Source: Candidatus Mediterraneibacter intestinavium (GTDB lineage Bacteria > Bacillota > Clostridia > Lachnospirales > Lachnospiraceae). Taken from it: a DNA stretch of 64,000 nt. The position numbers and the translations under genes were made by a program. The first letter of the stretch is position 1; each line of letters starts with the position of its first letter. Below, piece by piece: positions 47,850 to 57,299 of this stretch. A model generated the notes under the pieces. It saw only the letters and a program-made list of their open reading frames with translations. It was not told the origin of the DNA and ran no database searches. Location: positions 62,001-126,000 of the forward strand of contig DWXK01000006.1 of assembly GCA_019119205.1 (NCBI GenBank), given 5' to 3'.

Positions 47850-48671
47850 ATGAAACACAAAACACTGACAACAGTTTTATATATCGTGCTCGCTCTGCTC
47901 GGAGTCGTCACTGTCTTCCCTTTCGTGTGGATGGTGCTGTCCTCCTTTAAGACGAACAATGAGATCCAGTCTATCATACAGACGCTGCTTCCTCAGGAGG
48001 CGATCACAGATAATTACCTGAACCTTCAGCAGACTTTTGATTTCCTGAGATATTTTATGAACAGTATCTTTATCGCCGTAGCAGTCACTGTGATCGTGAT
48101 CTACACAAGCTGCCTGTGCGGCTACGTACTTGGAAAATATCAGTTTAAAGGCAAAAATATCATCTTCGGCTTCGTCATGATGACTATGATGGTTCCCTGG
48201 TCGGTCACCATCATCCCGAGGTACACCATGTTCATGGGCGCCAGACTTCAGGATACATATATCTCTCTGATCCTGCCGGTCATGGTCAGCGGATTTGGTA
48301 TCTTCATGATGAAACAGAATATGGAGTCTATTCCGGATGAACTGATCGAGGCGGCCCGGATGGATGGTTCCAATGAGTTCCAGACCTTCCATAAGCTGGT
48401 CCTTCCGTTGTGTAAGAACGGTATCTCAGCGATCGCCATTTTCCAGTTCCTCTGGGTATGGGAGGATTACCTCTGGCCATACCTCATGATCGACAGCGAA
48501 AAGAAGCAGCTCCTCGCCGTAGGACTTACGCTGTTCAACGGACGTTATTCCACAGATTACGGCGGACTGTTCGCAGCTACCACGATATCCATCCTGCCGG
48601 TCATCATCGTTTACGTCATCTTCCAGAAACGTTTTGTTGCAGGCGTTGCAGCCGGAGCGGTAAAAGGATGA
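47850..48671 (+). CDS. Sugar ABC transporter permease (MalG-like)
   Basis: EAA loop LIEAARMDGSNEFQTFHKLVLPLCKNG; C-terminal QKRFVAGVAAGAVKG. Confidence 0.95.
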   Translation: MKHKTLTTVLYIVLALLGVVTVFPFVWMVLSSFKTNNEIQSIIQTLLPQEAITDNYLNLQQTFDFLRYFMNSIFIAVAVTVIVIYTSCLCGYVLGKYQFKGKNIIFGFVMMTMMVPWSVTIIPRYTMFMGARLQDTYISLILPVMVSGFGIFMMKQNMESIPDELIEAARMDGSNEFQTFHKLVLPLCKNGISAIAIFQFLWVWEDYLWPYLMIDSEKKQLLAVGLTLFNGRYSTDYGGLFAATTISILPVIIVYVIFQKRFVAGVAAGAVKG

Positions 48672-48713
48672 TGCATTACATAAAATCTGAAACTTGAAAA
48701 GGAGAATGTATAT

Positions 48714-51101
48714 ATGAGACCTGAACTGATCGCAGCTACCCATCCCGAAACAAGACCGGAAAATATCCTTAAGGGCGACCGCTGGCGCATCAGCGTCCTC
48801 ACGGAAAGCCTTTTGAGACTTGAGTATTCCCCGGAGGGTATCTTCGAAGACCGCGCTACCCAGTCTGTCTGGAACCGTGATTTTCCGGTGTCCACATTCC
48901 GGCGCATTGAAACAGAAGATTCTCTGGAGATCATCACACCGGCAGCACATCTGATCTACAATAAAAAAGAATTTTCACCCAATGGACTGTCCATACAGGC
49001 GGTCGGAGATTACAGTGCCTACCACAGCATCTGGCATTACGGAGATGATTTCCGGGATCTGGGAGGAACAGCCCGCACTCTGGATGAAGCGGACGGTGCC
49101 ATTCCGCTGGAACACGGCATCATAAGCCGGAACGGTTTTTCTGTGATGGATGACAGCCGTTCTCTGGCACTCCGGGAAGACGGGTGGGTGGAGCCCCGCA
49201 GAGAGGGATGCACAGACATCTATTTCTGGGCTTACGGTCACGATTATCACCAGGCGCTCAAAGATTTCTGCCATCTGTGCGGGAAGACCCCCATGGTCCC
49301 GAGATACGCTCTGGGCAACTGGTGGAGCCGCTATTACAAATATACGGAAGAATCCTACAAAGCTTTGGTGGAACGGTTTGAAAAAGAAGACCTTCCGTTC
49401 TCTGTCGCAGTGATCGACATGGACTGGCATCTGGTGGATATCGATCCGAAATACGGAAGCGGCTGGACCGGATATACATGGAACAAGGATTTCTTTCCCG
49501 ACCCGGAGGGCTTCATGAAATGGCTCCATGACCGGAACATGCATGTTACCCTGAACCTTCATCCCGCCGACGGGATCCGCGCCTTCGAGGACGCCTATCC
49601 CGAAATGGCGCAGGCGATGGGAATCGACCCGAAAACAGAACAGCCGGTCGTGTTTGATATATCTGACCCTCATTTTCTCGAGGCGACCTTTGAACATGTA
49701 CTCCACCCGGAGGAAGAAAAGGGAGTTGATTTCTGGTGGGTCGACTGGCAGTCCGGGGGCATCAGTAAAGTCGAAGGACTTGATCCCCTGTGGATGCTGA
49801 ACCATTACCATTATCTGGATAACGGAAGGACCGGAAAACGTCCCATGGCGTTTTCCAGATATGCGGGACCGGGGAGCCACCGGTATCCCGTCGGATTCTC
49901 AGGCGATACACTCATCACATGGGAATCCCTTGACTTCCAGCCGTATTTTACGGCTACGGCGTCAAACATCGGCTACGGTATGTGGAGTCATGACATCGGC
50001 GGTCATATGATGGGCTGCAAAGATGATGAGATGGCGGGTCGCTGGGTCCAGTTCGGCGTATTCTCACCGATCATGCGCCTGCACTCCAGCAGCAGTGAAT
50101 TTAATGGAAAGGAGCCCTGGCGTTACAAACCGGAGATCTGCTCCATGATGAAGGAATTTTTACGTCTGCGGCACCGGCTCATCCCCTATCTCTATACAAT
50201 GAACCATCGTGCTTACGCGGAAGACATTCCTCTGATCCTTCCGATGTACTACGACTATCCGGAGGAGGAAGCTGCTTACCATGTTCCCAATGAATATGCC
50301 TTCGGGAGCGAGATGATCGTGGCTCCGGTCACGACTCCCCGGATCACCGGCCTGAATGCTGCCAAGACAAAGGTATGGCTTCCGGACGGGACTTTCTTCG
50401 ATATCTTCACCGGAAGAAAATATCGGGGGAACCGAAACATCACGATGTATCGCGGCATCAATTCCATCCCTGTCCTCGCCAAGGCAGGGGCCGTCATCCC
50501 AACCGCCTGCGACATCCATGATGTGGAAACCAATCCGGAAGAGCTCTGTATCCACGTGTACGCCGGAGCAGCCGGGAGTTTTACGCTCTATGAAGACGAC
50601 AATGTCTCGGAGGAATACAAGAACGGCAGATGCGCGACCACCAAGATGTATTTCCTCTGGGGCAAAGACGCAGAATTCCTGATCGACGGTGCGAAAGGCG
50701 CCACAGACCTGATCCCTGCCAAGCGGACCTATGTGGTAAAGATCCACGGTATAACGCCGTGCGAAGACAGGACTTCCCTGTTCGTAAACGGCTTCGACGA
50801 TGTTCCTGATGGCCTGACGGTATACGACGGCGAGACACGCACGCTCACCTGCACCCTGGAGGGCATTCCCTCCGACGCGCGCGTCCGCATCCTTATCACC
50901 GATGTGTCAGAAGCAGGAAACGACATTGTAAAAGAATCGTTCGACTTCCTGAACCAGGCAGAGATATCCTTTGTCCTGAAGGATGAACTCTACCGTCTGA
51001 TCGAAGCAGCATCAGACCGGACGGTCCTTCTGTCACAGCTTGCCGCAATGGAGCTGGACCGGGATCTCTTCGGTGCGCTGACAGAGATCATCAGCGCATA
51101 A
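48714..51101 (+). CDS. Glycoside hydrolase family 31
   Basis: 795 aa; VPRYALGNWWSRYYKYTEESYKALVERF, FWWVDWQSGG at nucleophile position, FSGDTLITWESL, WSHDIGGHMMG. Confidence 0.93.
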   Translation: MRPELIAATHPETRPENILKGDRWRISVLTESLLRLEYSPEGIFEDRATQSVWNRDFPVSTFRRIETEDSLEIITPAAHLIYNKKEFSPNGLSIQAVGDYSAYHSIWHYGDDFRDLGGTARTLDEADGAIPLEHGIISRNGFSVMDDSRSLALREDGWVEPRREGCTDIYFWAYGHDYHQALKDFCHLCGKTPMVPRYALGNWWSRYYKYTEESYKALVERFEKEDLPFSVAVIDMDWHLVDIDPKYGSGWTGYTWNKDFFPDPEGFMKWLHDRNMHVTLNLHPADGIRAFEDAYPEMAQAMGIDPKTEQPVVFDISDPHFLEATFEHVLHPEEEKGVDFWWVDWQSGGISKVEGLDPLWMLNHYHYLDNGRTGKRPMAFSRYAGPGSHRYPVGFSGDTLITWESLDFQPYFTATASNIGYGMWSHDIGGHMMGCKDDEMAGRWVQFGVFSPIMRLHSSSSEFNGKEPWRYKPEICSMMKEFLRLRHRLIPYLYTMNHRAYAEDIPLILPMYYDYPEEEAAYHVPNEYAFGSEMIVAPVTTPRITGLNAAKTKVWLPDGTFFDIFTGRKYRGNRNITMYRGINSIPVLAKAGAVIPTACDIHDVETNPEELCIHVYAGAAGSFTLYEDDNVSEEYKNGRCATTKMYFLWGKDAEFLIDGAKGATDLIPAKRTYVVKIHGITPCEDRTSLFVNGFDDVPDGLTVYDGETRTLTCTLEGIPSDARVRILITDVSEAGNDIVKESFDFLNQAEISFVLKDELYRLIEAASDRTVLLSQLAAMELDRDLFGALTEIISA

Positions 51102-51108
51102 CCGGACA

Positions 51109-51150
51109 AAAAAAAGGCTGTAGAAACGAATATGTTTCTGCAGCCTTTTT
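51109..51150 (+). terminator. Intrinsic terminator after GH31
   Basis: AAAAAGGCTGTAGAAAC-gaatat-GTTTCTGCAGCCTTTTT. Confidence 0.85.
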
Positions 51151-51192
51151 CATATATTGTTTATATCGGTCACGATATACTGCCCGTATCGC

Positions 51193-52212
51193 TCAAATGG
51201 CAATGCTGTCCCGGTATTCTTTCGGCGTTTTACCAAGAGTTGCTTTAAACAGCCGGGTAAAATAATTTACATCTGAGATCCCGCAGTGCTGCGCGATAGT
51301 CTGGACCTGAAGCCGGGTGGAGTTCAGGAGAAAGACAGCCTGTTCGATCCGTTTCCCGTTTACATATTCTGTCAGTGTCTTCCCCGTCTCTTTTTTAAAC
51401 AGAGTTGACAGATAACTGGCATTGACTCCAAACTCTGCCGCCTGCGCTTTCAAGCTCAGGTCCGCAGTCAGATCCATATCGATCTGAGTCAGGACTTTTC
51501 TCACCAGAAGCGAATAGTCTTTCATAGAATGATTTGTCACAAGGAGACAGTATTTTCTCACCATTTCCTTTGCCAGAAGGCTCATCCCTTTCTCTGAGTT
51601 GAGCTGCTCGATCTTATGCGCAAACCTGGAAGAAAGTTCATCGATATGGATAGGATGCACATCCGCGCTCTCCACCGCTTTTCGCAGGAGTGTGTTCATG
51701 ATGATCAGATAGTTCTTCACATTTCTCAGCCGGTCCGGCGTCCGAAGCTCCAGCCAGTGCCCTGATCCGCTCAGAAGAGCCTCCGCCCTGTGGGTCTGCC
51801 CCTTTGCCACAGCCTGGATCAGACGGTTCTCCACCTCATACCGCTCTGCCAGTATCTGCATCATCTGCTGGGACTCCCCTTCTCCTCCGTCTTCTCTGCT
51901 GCCTGCTTCCGCTTCAACATCCAGGGAGATCCCGCTGTTTATATCCTGCAGTTCAAAGTTATCTATGCTTCCCCATATCCTCTCCCCGAATGTATTTACC
52001 ATGGAAAGGAGCACGCTTTCATCGTAGATCCGCGGCAGTCCGACGAAGAACTGTTCCAGCCGGCGGTAGTGCTTTTCCGGAAATGACAGATACTCCGCCA
52101 CATCATAGATCATCTTTTTCGTCACCTCTGTCAGCATGTACGGACCGATCAGGAAAAGATCCTGTCCTTTTCTTCCCGGTTCCGGCAGCCGGAACAGAAG
52201 GTATCGGTACAT
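51193..52212 (-). pseudogene. AraC-family regulator, apparently N-terminally truncated
   Basis: C-terminal HTH DLSLKAQAAEFGVNASYLSTLFKKETGKTLTEYVNGKRI...; recognisable sensor-domain homology starts only at about MYRYLLFRLPEPGRKGQDLFLIGPYML; upstream frame is antisense of the neighbouring gene. Confidence 0.6.
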
Positions 52213-52705
52213 GCACGCCGAACTGATCCTTCTTGAAGACCTGTTCCACATATCCATAGATGAACTCGTAGGCCGTGAGACAGCAGATACAGGCGCAGAG
52301 CCAGAGTCCGGGCTTCTCGCCCTGGGCGGGATCGCATCCGGCATCTTTTCCCTGGGCGGGATTTCCGCGGGTCTCTTCTCTTTTGGCGGACTGTCCGCGG
52401 GGCTTCTGCTTTCCGTCGGCGGATTCTCCGTGGGAACTGTCGCCATCGGCGGACTGGCTCTCGGGATCTTTGCCATTGGTGGCGGCGCCTTCGGAGTCTA
52501 TGCCCTGGGCGGAGCGGCAGTGGCGCAGAAGATCGCCGCAGGCGGAGCCGCGCAGGCAGCCATTGCCATTGGAGACGCAGCGAACGGCGAGATCGCCATC
52601 GACATAAATAATCCCGTCCCGCCATCTGTGATCCGGGACATCATCCTGGAAAAGTTTCCGGGGACATGGGATATCATCGTAGAAATCTTCTCTCATACCG
52701 TATAG
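52211..52705 (+). pseudogene. XRE-type protein lacking its HTH, with Gly-Gly hydrophobic repeat domain
   Basis: Begins in the end of an XRE domain (ELILLEDLFHISIDELVGRE), followed by LALGGIASGIFSLGGISAGLFSFGGLSAGLLLSVGGFSVGTVAIGGLALGIFAIGG...; no RBS. Confidence 0.6.
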
Positions 52706-52775
52706 TCTATAGTCCCAAAAGAACGGTTACCCGATTGGCAGTAAAGAATTTCCTCATTAAAAAACTTTCCCGTCA

Positions 52776-52837
52776 ATGCAGAAAGCTGCAGCCAGGCAGG
52801 ACGATCACGCCTTCCCTTTGCTGCAGCTTTTCTGCAT
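52776..52837 (-). terminator. Intrinsic terminator of helicase gene
   Basis: ATGCAGAAAGCTGCAGC ... GCTGCAGCTTTTCTGCAT long stem. Confidence 0.65.
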
Positions 52838-52845
52838 ACTCTGGT

Positions 52846-55800
52846 TTACATTTCAAACAGGCTCATCTGATGCCAGTTCTCTTCTTTTTTCTTCTCCACA
52901 TTTTCCTCTTCCATCAATCCATCAGGAAGATTCTTAAGAAACTCTGACATTTCTCCGGATGTCGTAAGAAGCAGTTCCTCCTTCCCCCGTGTCATTCCCA
53001 CATAGAACAGCCGTCTCTCCTCTTCTCTGTCGCAGGGATGCTTTTCGCTCTCCAGCGGGATCGATCCCTGGTCCGCCCCATAGATAAATACAACCGGGAA
53101 CTCCAGCCCTTTGGAGCCGTGCAGTGTCATGATGGTCACAGCATCCGCAGTATATTTCTTCGTCCCGCAGCGCTTCAGATCGCTCTCCACTCCCAGACTG
53201 ACCGCATTCATAAACTCCGTCATTGTCTTATAGAACACTGCCATCTGAAGAAATTTCCGCATCGCCGGATCCTCAGACATCCCCATCTCTTCCATCCACT
53301 GCTCTATGAATTTCTGAGGTTTTTTCTTTTGATACAACGGTCTGAATTTCTCCGCAGCAGACCGGATCACCTCCCCGGTCATCTCGTTCCACTCCAGTTT
53401 CCAGAGCTGCTCCGCCGAACTTTTCATTGCCTCAATATCCTCCGGGTCTTCCAGATAACGGAAAAAGCAGAGACTGTCCTGCACCGTGCTCTCCTTCAGA
53501 AAGTCCTCCCGTCCTGCCACGATATAGGGAATGCTCTCTTTCTTCAGGCATTTTTCCACCAGTTCCGCCTGGTGATGGGTCCTGCACAGGACTGCCATCT
53601 CGTCGAATCCTCTTACTCTTCGCCCGTCCTGCTCCCACGCATTCTGATGGGCCTCCAGCATTCCGATGCCTCCGACCATGCGGTCGATCTCTTTCGCGAT
53701 AAAAATGGCCTCTCCCAGAGGACTGCCCGCACGGATCAGCCGGACCGGGGCATTGTCCGGACAGTTGGGATGGAGTGCCCGCTGTCCGCTGCTGCATGGC
53801 GCTTCGCAGGGCTCATTTTCCAGGAGTCTCTCATCCGAATCTTCTCCGGTCCCCTTCTCTTCCTGAGATATCACAGCCGTGGCTGCATTCAGGATCTGCG
53901 GTGAGGAACGATAATTTTCCTTCAGCGTCACCGTCTCAAGGTCACTGTATTCTTTCCTAAGTCTCTCAAAACATGCCGCGTCTGCTCCCCTGAATCCATA
54001 AATAGACTGGTCCGGATCACCGATCACAAACAACTCTCTGCCAGCACGGCTCCACAGTTTTACTAATCGGAACTGGACCGGATCGATATCTTGAAACTCA
54101 TCTACGAGCAGATAGCGGAACCTCTTTTCCCATCCCGCCGCAGCCTCGCCATTTTCAATCCGGCGTACCGTCCGAAGCAGAAGATCGTCAAAGTCCCACA
54201 GGTTCTTTTCCTCTTTTTTCTTCTCATAGAGATCCCATGCCTTTTTCCATTCCTTTTCCGGTATCATCTCCTCTGACAGCATCTCATCATTCTCACTACG
54301 TTCTGCTTCTGTCTCCGATTTGCATCTTGAGACCATCTCCAGGAACCGCTTTGCATTTATCGAGATCCCGCTCTCTACAACCGTCTCCTCCGCCAGCCTG
54401 CGCTGCTCCTCGTCGGTCATGAGTACAGGTTTCTCCCCCTGCGCTTTCAGGAAATCCAGACAGATAGCATGGAATGTACCGATCTGCAAAGCCCGGGCAG
54501 TCTGTTTCTTTCCGGTTTCCCGCTCGATCCGCTCCCGCATCTCGGCAGCTGCCTGGTTGGTAAATGTGACCGCAGTGATATCCGACGGCTTTACTTTCCG
54601 ATATTCCATCAGATAGCGCAGACGTGAGACCAGTGTCTTCGTCTTTCCCGTTCCGGGTCCTGCTTTCACGGCGATCCGGGGTGAAGTACAGCGTACGGCA
54701 TACGCCTGCTCCGGATTCAGGACCGGAGCAGACGGTTTCTTTGTCGGAATATTTTCCCGTCTCGACGTCCCGGTATCTTCCCGTTTCAGCGAGCGGGCCT
54801 CCTCCGTTTCCGGCGCAGGAGCATCTTTCGATATCTCTTCTTCAACTTCTGAACTCATTTCCGGCTTTCCTTCGCTGTCCCGTTCCTTATCTTTCCTTCT
54901 GTTCACAGGTACGGCTCCTGCTGCCGGCACACCAAGCATATCAAAAAAGTTCATCTGCCCTTCCGTGTTGTTCAGTTCCTCTGCGCTGAACAGCCTGATC
55001 ACGCCATACTCCCCGTCAAATCCCGGAATCCGCTCCACCTGACCGCTCCGGAGCCGTTCGATCCCTTCCGCCAGCCTTGTGCCTGCCGCCCGCCGGATCT
55101 CTTCCAGAGGGAGATTCCGCAGAATCTCGAATTCCGGTCCGAGCTGAGAAAGAATGCGTCGGTATTCCCTGTCCACCTTTTTGCCCGCCGCCGACGCTCC
55201 GACGGACGCCCCGATCACTTCCGGAAGTGGAACCAGGCTCTCAAACCTCTTTGCGTTTTTTCTCACATATCCTTCCTCCCGGTCAGCAAGTTCCTCCACC
55301 CGATGTGACACGCCGATCGTGATCTTCCTGCCGCACACCGGACATTTCCCGTTGTACTTCATGGTCTCGGAGGGCGTCAGGCAGAGATTGCATTTCCGGT
55401 GTCCGTCCATATGATACTTTCCTTCTTCCGGAAAGAATTCAATGGTTCCGTCAAGCCCTTTCCCTGTCTGGATCGCATCTGCCAGAGCGCCATAGGACAT
55501 GGGGATATCAAACAGATTCGCCTCCCGCCCCAGCTTTGCAGGCGAATGAGCGTCTGAATTGGAGATCAGCTGAAAACGGTCCAGTGCGGACACGCGCCAA
55601 TTCATCGGAGGATCCGAGGAAAGTCCTGTCTCCATCGCATGGATATAAGGCGTAAGGTCTTCGAAACACTCCTCCACCGTATCAAATCCGGAAAATGCGC
55701 CGAACAGAGAAAAATGAGGCGTCCAGATATGAGCCGGCACATAGACGGCGGAAGGACACAGTTCCAGGATGATCTCCAGAAGGTCATGGCAGTCCAGACC

Positions 55801-56217
55801 CAGGATGGGGCGCCCGTCCGAATGGATATTTCCGATCTGCTCCAGTTTTGCCGAGATCTTCTCCGCATCCTCCAGGCCCGGGAGCAGGATCAGGCTGTGA
55901 ACTTTGCGCACTTTCCCGTTTTTCTTGTAGATCGAGCTGATCTCTCCCGTGATGACAAAACGGGGGGACATCTCCCCCGGGACCTCACTGTCTCTGATCC
56001 GGTACTCCTCCTTCAGGACATAAAGCCCCTCCTCAGCCGGTTCCAGCTTCTCCGTCAGTTCCTCCCTCCATGCAGGGTGGGTAAAGTCTCCTGTCCCGAC
56101 GATATGGATCCCCTTTCTCCGCGCCCAGAGATCAAGATGCTCCGGAGTGCAGTCCTTACTCGTCGCCCTGGAATAGCGGGAATGAATATGTAAATCTGCA
56201 ATGTACATTGAAATCAC
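52846..56217 (-). CDS. EndoQ-like PHP/zinc-ribbon nuclease fused to UvrD-family (SF1) helicase
   Basis: N-terminus YIADLHIHSRYSRATSKDCTPEHLDLWARRKGIHIVGTGDFTHPAWREEL; zinc site CNLCLTPSETMKYNGKCPVCGRKITIGVSHRVEELADR; then VKAGPGTGKTKTLVSRLRYLM, LLVDEFQDIDPVQFRLVKLW, VIGDPDQSIYGFRGAD, TLHGSKGLEFPVVFI. Confidence 0.9.
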   Translation of the reverse strand: MISMYIADLHIHSRYSRATSKDCTPEHLDLWARRKGIHIVGTGDFTHPAWREELTEKLEPAEEGLYVLKEEYRIRDSEVPGEMSPRFVITGEISSIYKKNGKVRKVHSLILLPGLEDAEKISAKLEQIGNIHSDGRPILGLDCHDLLEIILELCPSAVYVPAHIWTPHFSLFGAFSGFDTVEECFEDLTPYIHAMETGLSSDPPMNWRVSALDRFQLISNSDAHSPAKLGREANLFDIPMSYGALADAIQTGKGLDGTIEFFPEEGKYHMDGHRKCNLCLTPSETMKYNGKCPVCGRKITIGVSHRVEELADREEGYVRKNAKRFESLVPLPEVIGASVGASAAGKKVDREYRRILSQLGPEFEILRNLPLEEIRRAAGTRLAEGIERLRSGQVERIPGFDGEYGVIRLFSAEELNNTEGQMNFFDMLGVPAAGAVPVNRRKDKERDSEGKPEMSSEVEEEISKDAPAPETEEARSLKREDTGTSRRENIPTKKPSAPVLNPEQAYAVRCTSPRIAVKAGPGTGKTKTLVSRLRYLMEYRKVKPSDITAVTFTNQAAAEMRERIERETGKKQTARALQIGTFHAICLDFLKAQGEKPVLMTDEEQRRLAEETVVESGISINAKRFLEMVSRCKSETEAERSENDEMLSEEMIPEKEWKKAWDLYEKKKEEKNLWDFDDLLLRTVRRIENGEAAAGWEKRFRYLLVDEFQDIDPVQFRLVKLWSRAGRELFVIGDPDQSIYGFRGADAACFERLRKEYSDLETVTLKENYRSSPQILNAATAVISQEEKGTGEDSDERLLENEPCEAPCSSGQRALHPNCPDNAPVRLIRAGSPLGEAIFIAKEIDRMVGGIGMLEAHQNAWEQDGRRVRGFDEMAVLCRTHHQAELVEKCLKKESIPYIVAGREDFLKESTVQDSLCFFRYLEDPEDIEAMKSSAEQLWKLEWNEMTGEVIRSAAEKFRPLYQKKKPQKFIEQWMEEMGMSEDPAMRKFLQMAVFYKTMTEFMNAVSLGVESDLKRCGTKKYTADAVTIMTLHGSKGLEFPVVFIYGADQGSIPLESEKHPCDREEERRLFYVGMTRGKEELLLTTSGEMSEFLKNLPDGLMEEENVEKKKEENWHQMSLFEM

Positions 56218-56492
56218 CTCTGTACTTTATCCTGATGTACTCAGTCAAAAATTTCCAGTTCCAATTTTAGCACAGAAAATGGGAAACCGCCATCGGCTCC
56301 TTTTGTTTGAGCTCACAGAAGGTTGCAGCCATGAGTTTTTTTACCTATAATGGAACTATTTATTAAAAGAAAAATTAACTACATCGCAAAACATAATATC
56401 AATATCTACAGCAGCGTTCCTGAATTTTTCTCAGGGACACTGTTCTTATTTTCGTCCATTCCACTCAGGAATATATCGCGTCCGAAGTGGAA

Positions 56493-56521
56493 TTGACTCT
56501 GCAATATCCGCTCACTATAAT
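56493..56521 (+). promoter_or_regulatory. Near-consensus promoter
   Basis: TTGACT, 17-nt spacer, TATAAT; inverted repeat TTCCACT/AGTGGAA immediately upstream. Confidence 0.8.
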
Positions 56522-56549
56522 GAGAACCGAATCAAGGAGGTTCTTCATT

Positions 56550-57218
56550 ATGAAAACGATCATGAAGCTGAATAGATCATTTTATGAAAGGATGTTCTGC
56601 TATATCGCCGGACTGCTCATCATGTCCGTGGGATCCAATCTGTTTTTGAAAGCCGCCCTCGGCGTGGCTCCGAGCTGCACCATCGCGCTCGCGCTTTCAG
56701 AGATTTTTCCTTCTCTCAGCTATGCAGTTTTTAATTTCCTTGTAAACTCGTTCCTGCTCCTCTGTGAGATCGCAGTGGTAAGAAAAATTGAAAAAAGGCA
56801 GGCCGTACAGCTTGTACTGACCTTCCTCTACTCGCTGTTTATCCAGTGGACAGCAGGTCCGCTACGTTTTATCACGGCAGACACCATGACAGCCAGAGTG
56901 GGATTAAGTTTTATAGCCTGCGCTGTACTTGCGGCAGGGATCTCATTCACGGTAAATTCCGGATTTGCGGTGCTTCCGTTGGAAGGATTTGTAGCAAGCC
57001 TTTCTGAAAAGACCGGGAAACCGTTCGGAACGGTTCGGATCTATACGGAGGTCAGTATCACAGTCATCTCCGGGACCGTATCCATCGTCTGCCTTGGGAG
57101 TATTTCCGTCGTCGCGATCGGAACTGTGATCGCTGCATTCTGTACGGGAACGATCACAAACCTCCTCTCCCGATTTTTTACGAGAGGATCTCTTCTTTCA
57201 CATGCCGCTACAGCCTGA
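56550..57218 (+). CDS. YczE/YyaS/YitT-type integral membrane protein
   Basis: About 6 TM; AGGAGG RBS; IAGLLIMSVGSNLFLKAALGVAPSCTIALALSEIF. Confidence 0.8.
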   Translation: MKTIMKLNRSFYERMFCYIAGLLIMSVGSNLFLKAALGVAPSCTIALALSEIFPSLSYAVFNFLVNSFLLLCEIAVVRKIEKRQAVQLVLTFLYSLFIQWTAGPLRFITADTMTARVGLSFIACAVLAAGISFTVNSGFAVLPLEGFVASLSEKTGKPFGTVRIYTEVSITVISGTVSIVCLGSISVVAIGTVIAAFCTGTITNLLSRFFTRGSLLSHAATA

Positions 57219-57299
57219 TAACAAGATCTATAAAAGTCAAAAGAGTACTGTGCTCTTCTTCTGCCGGGTCTTAATACCTCCCGGCTGACGAACTTCTGG

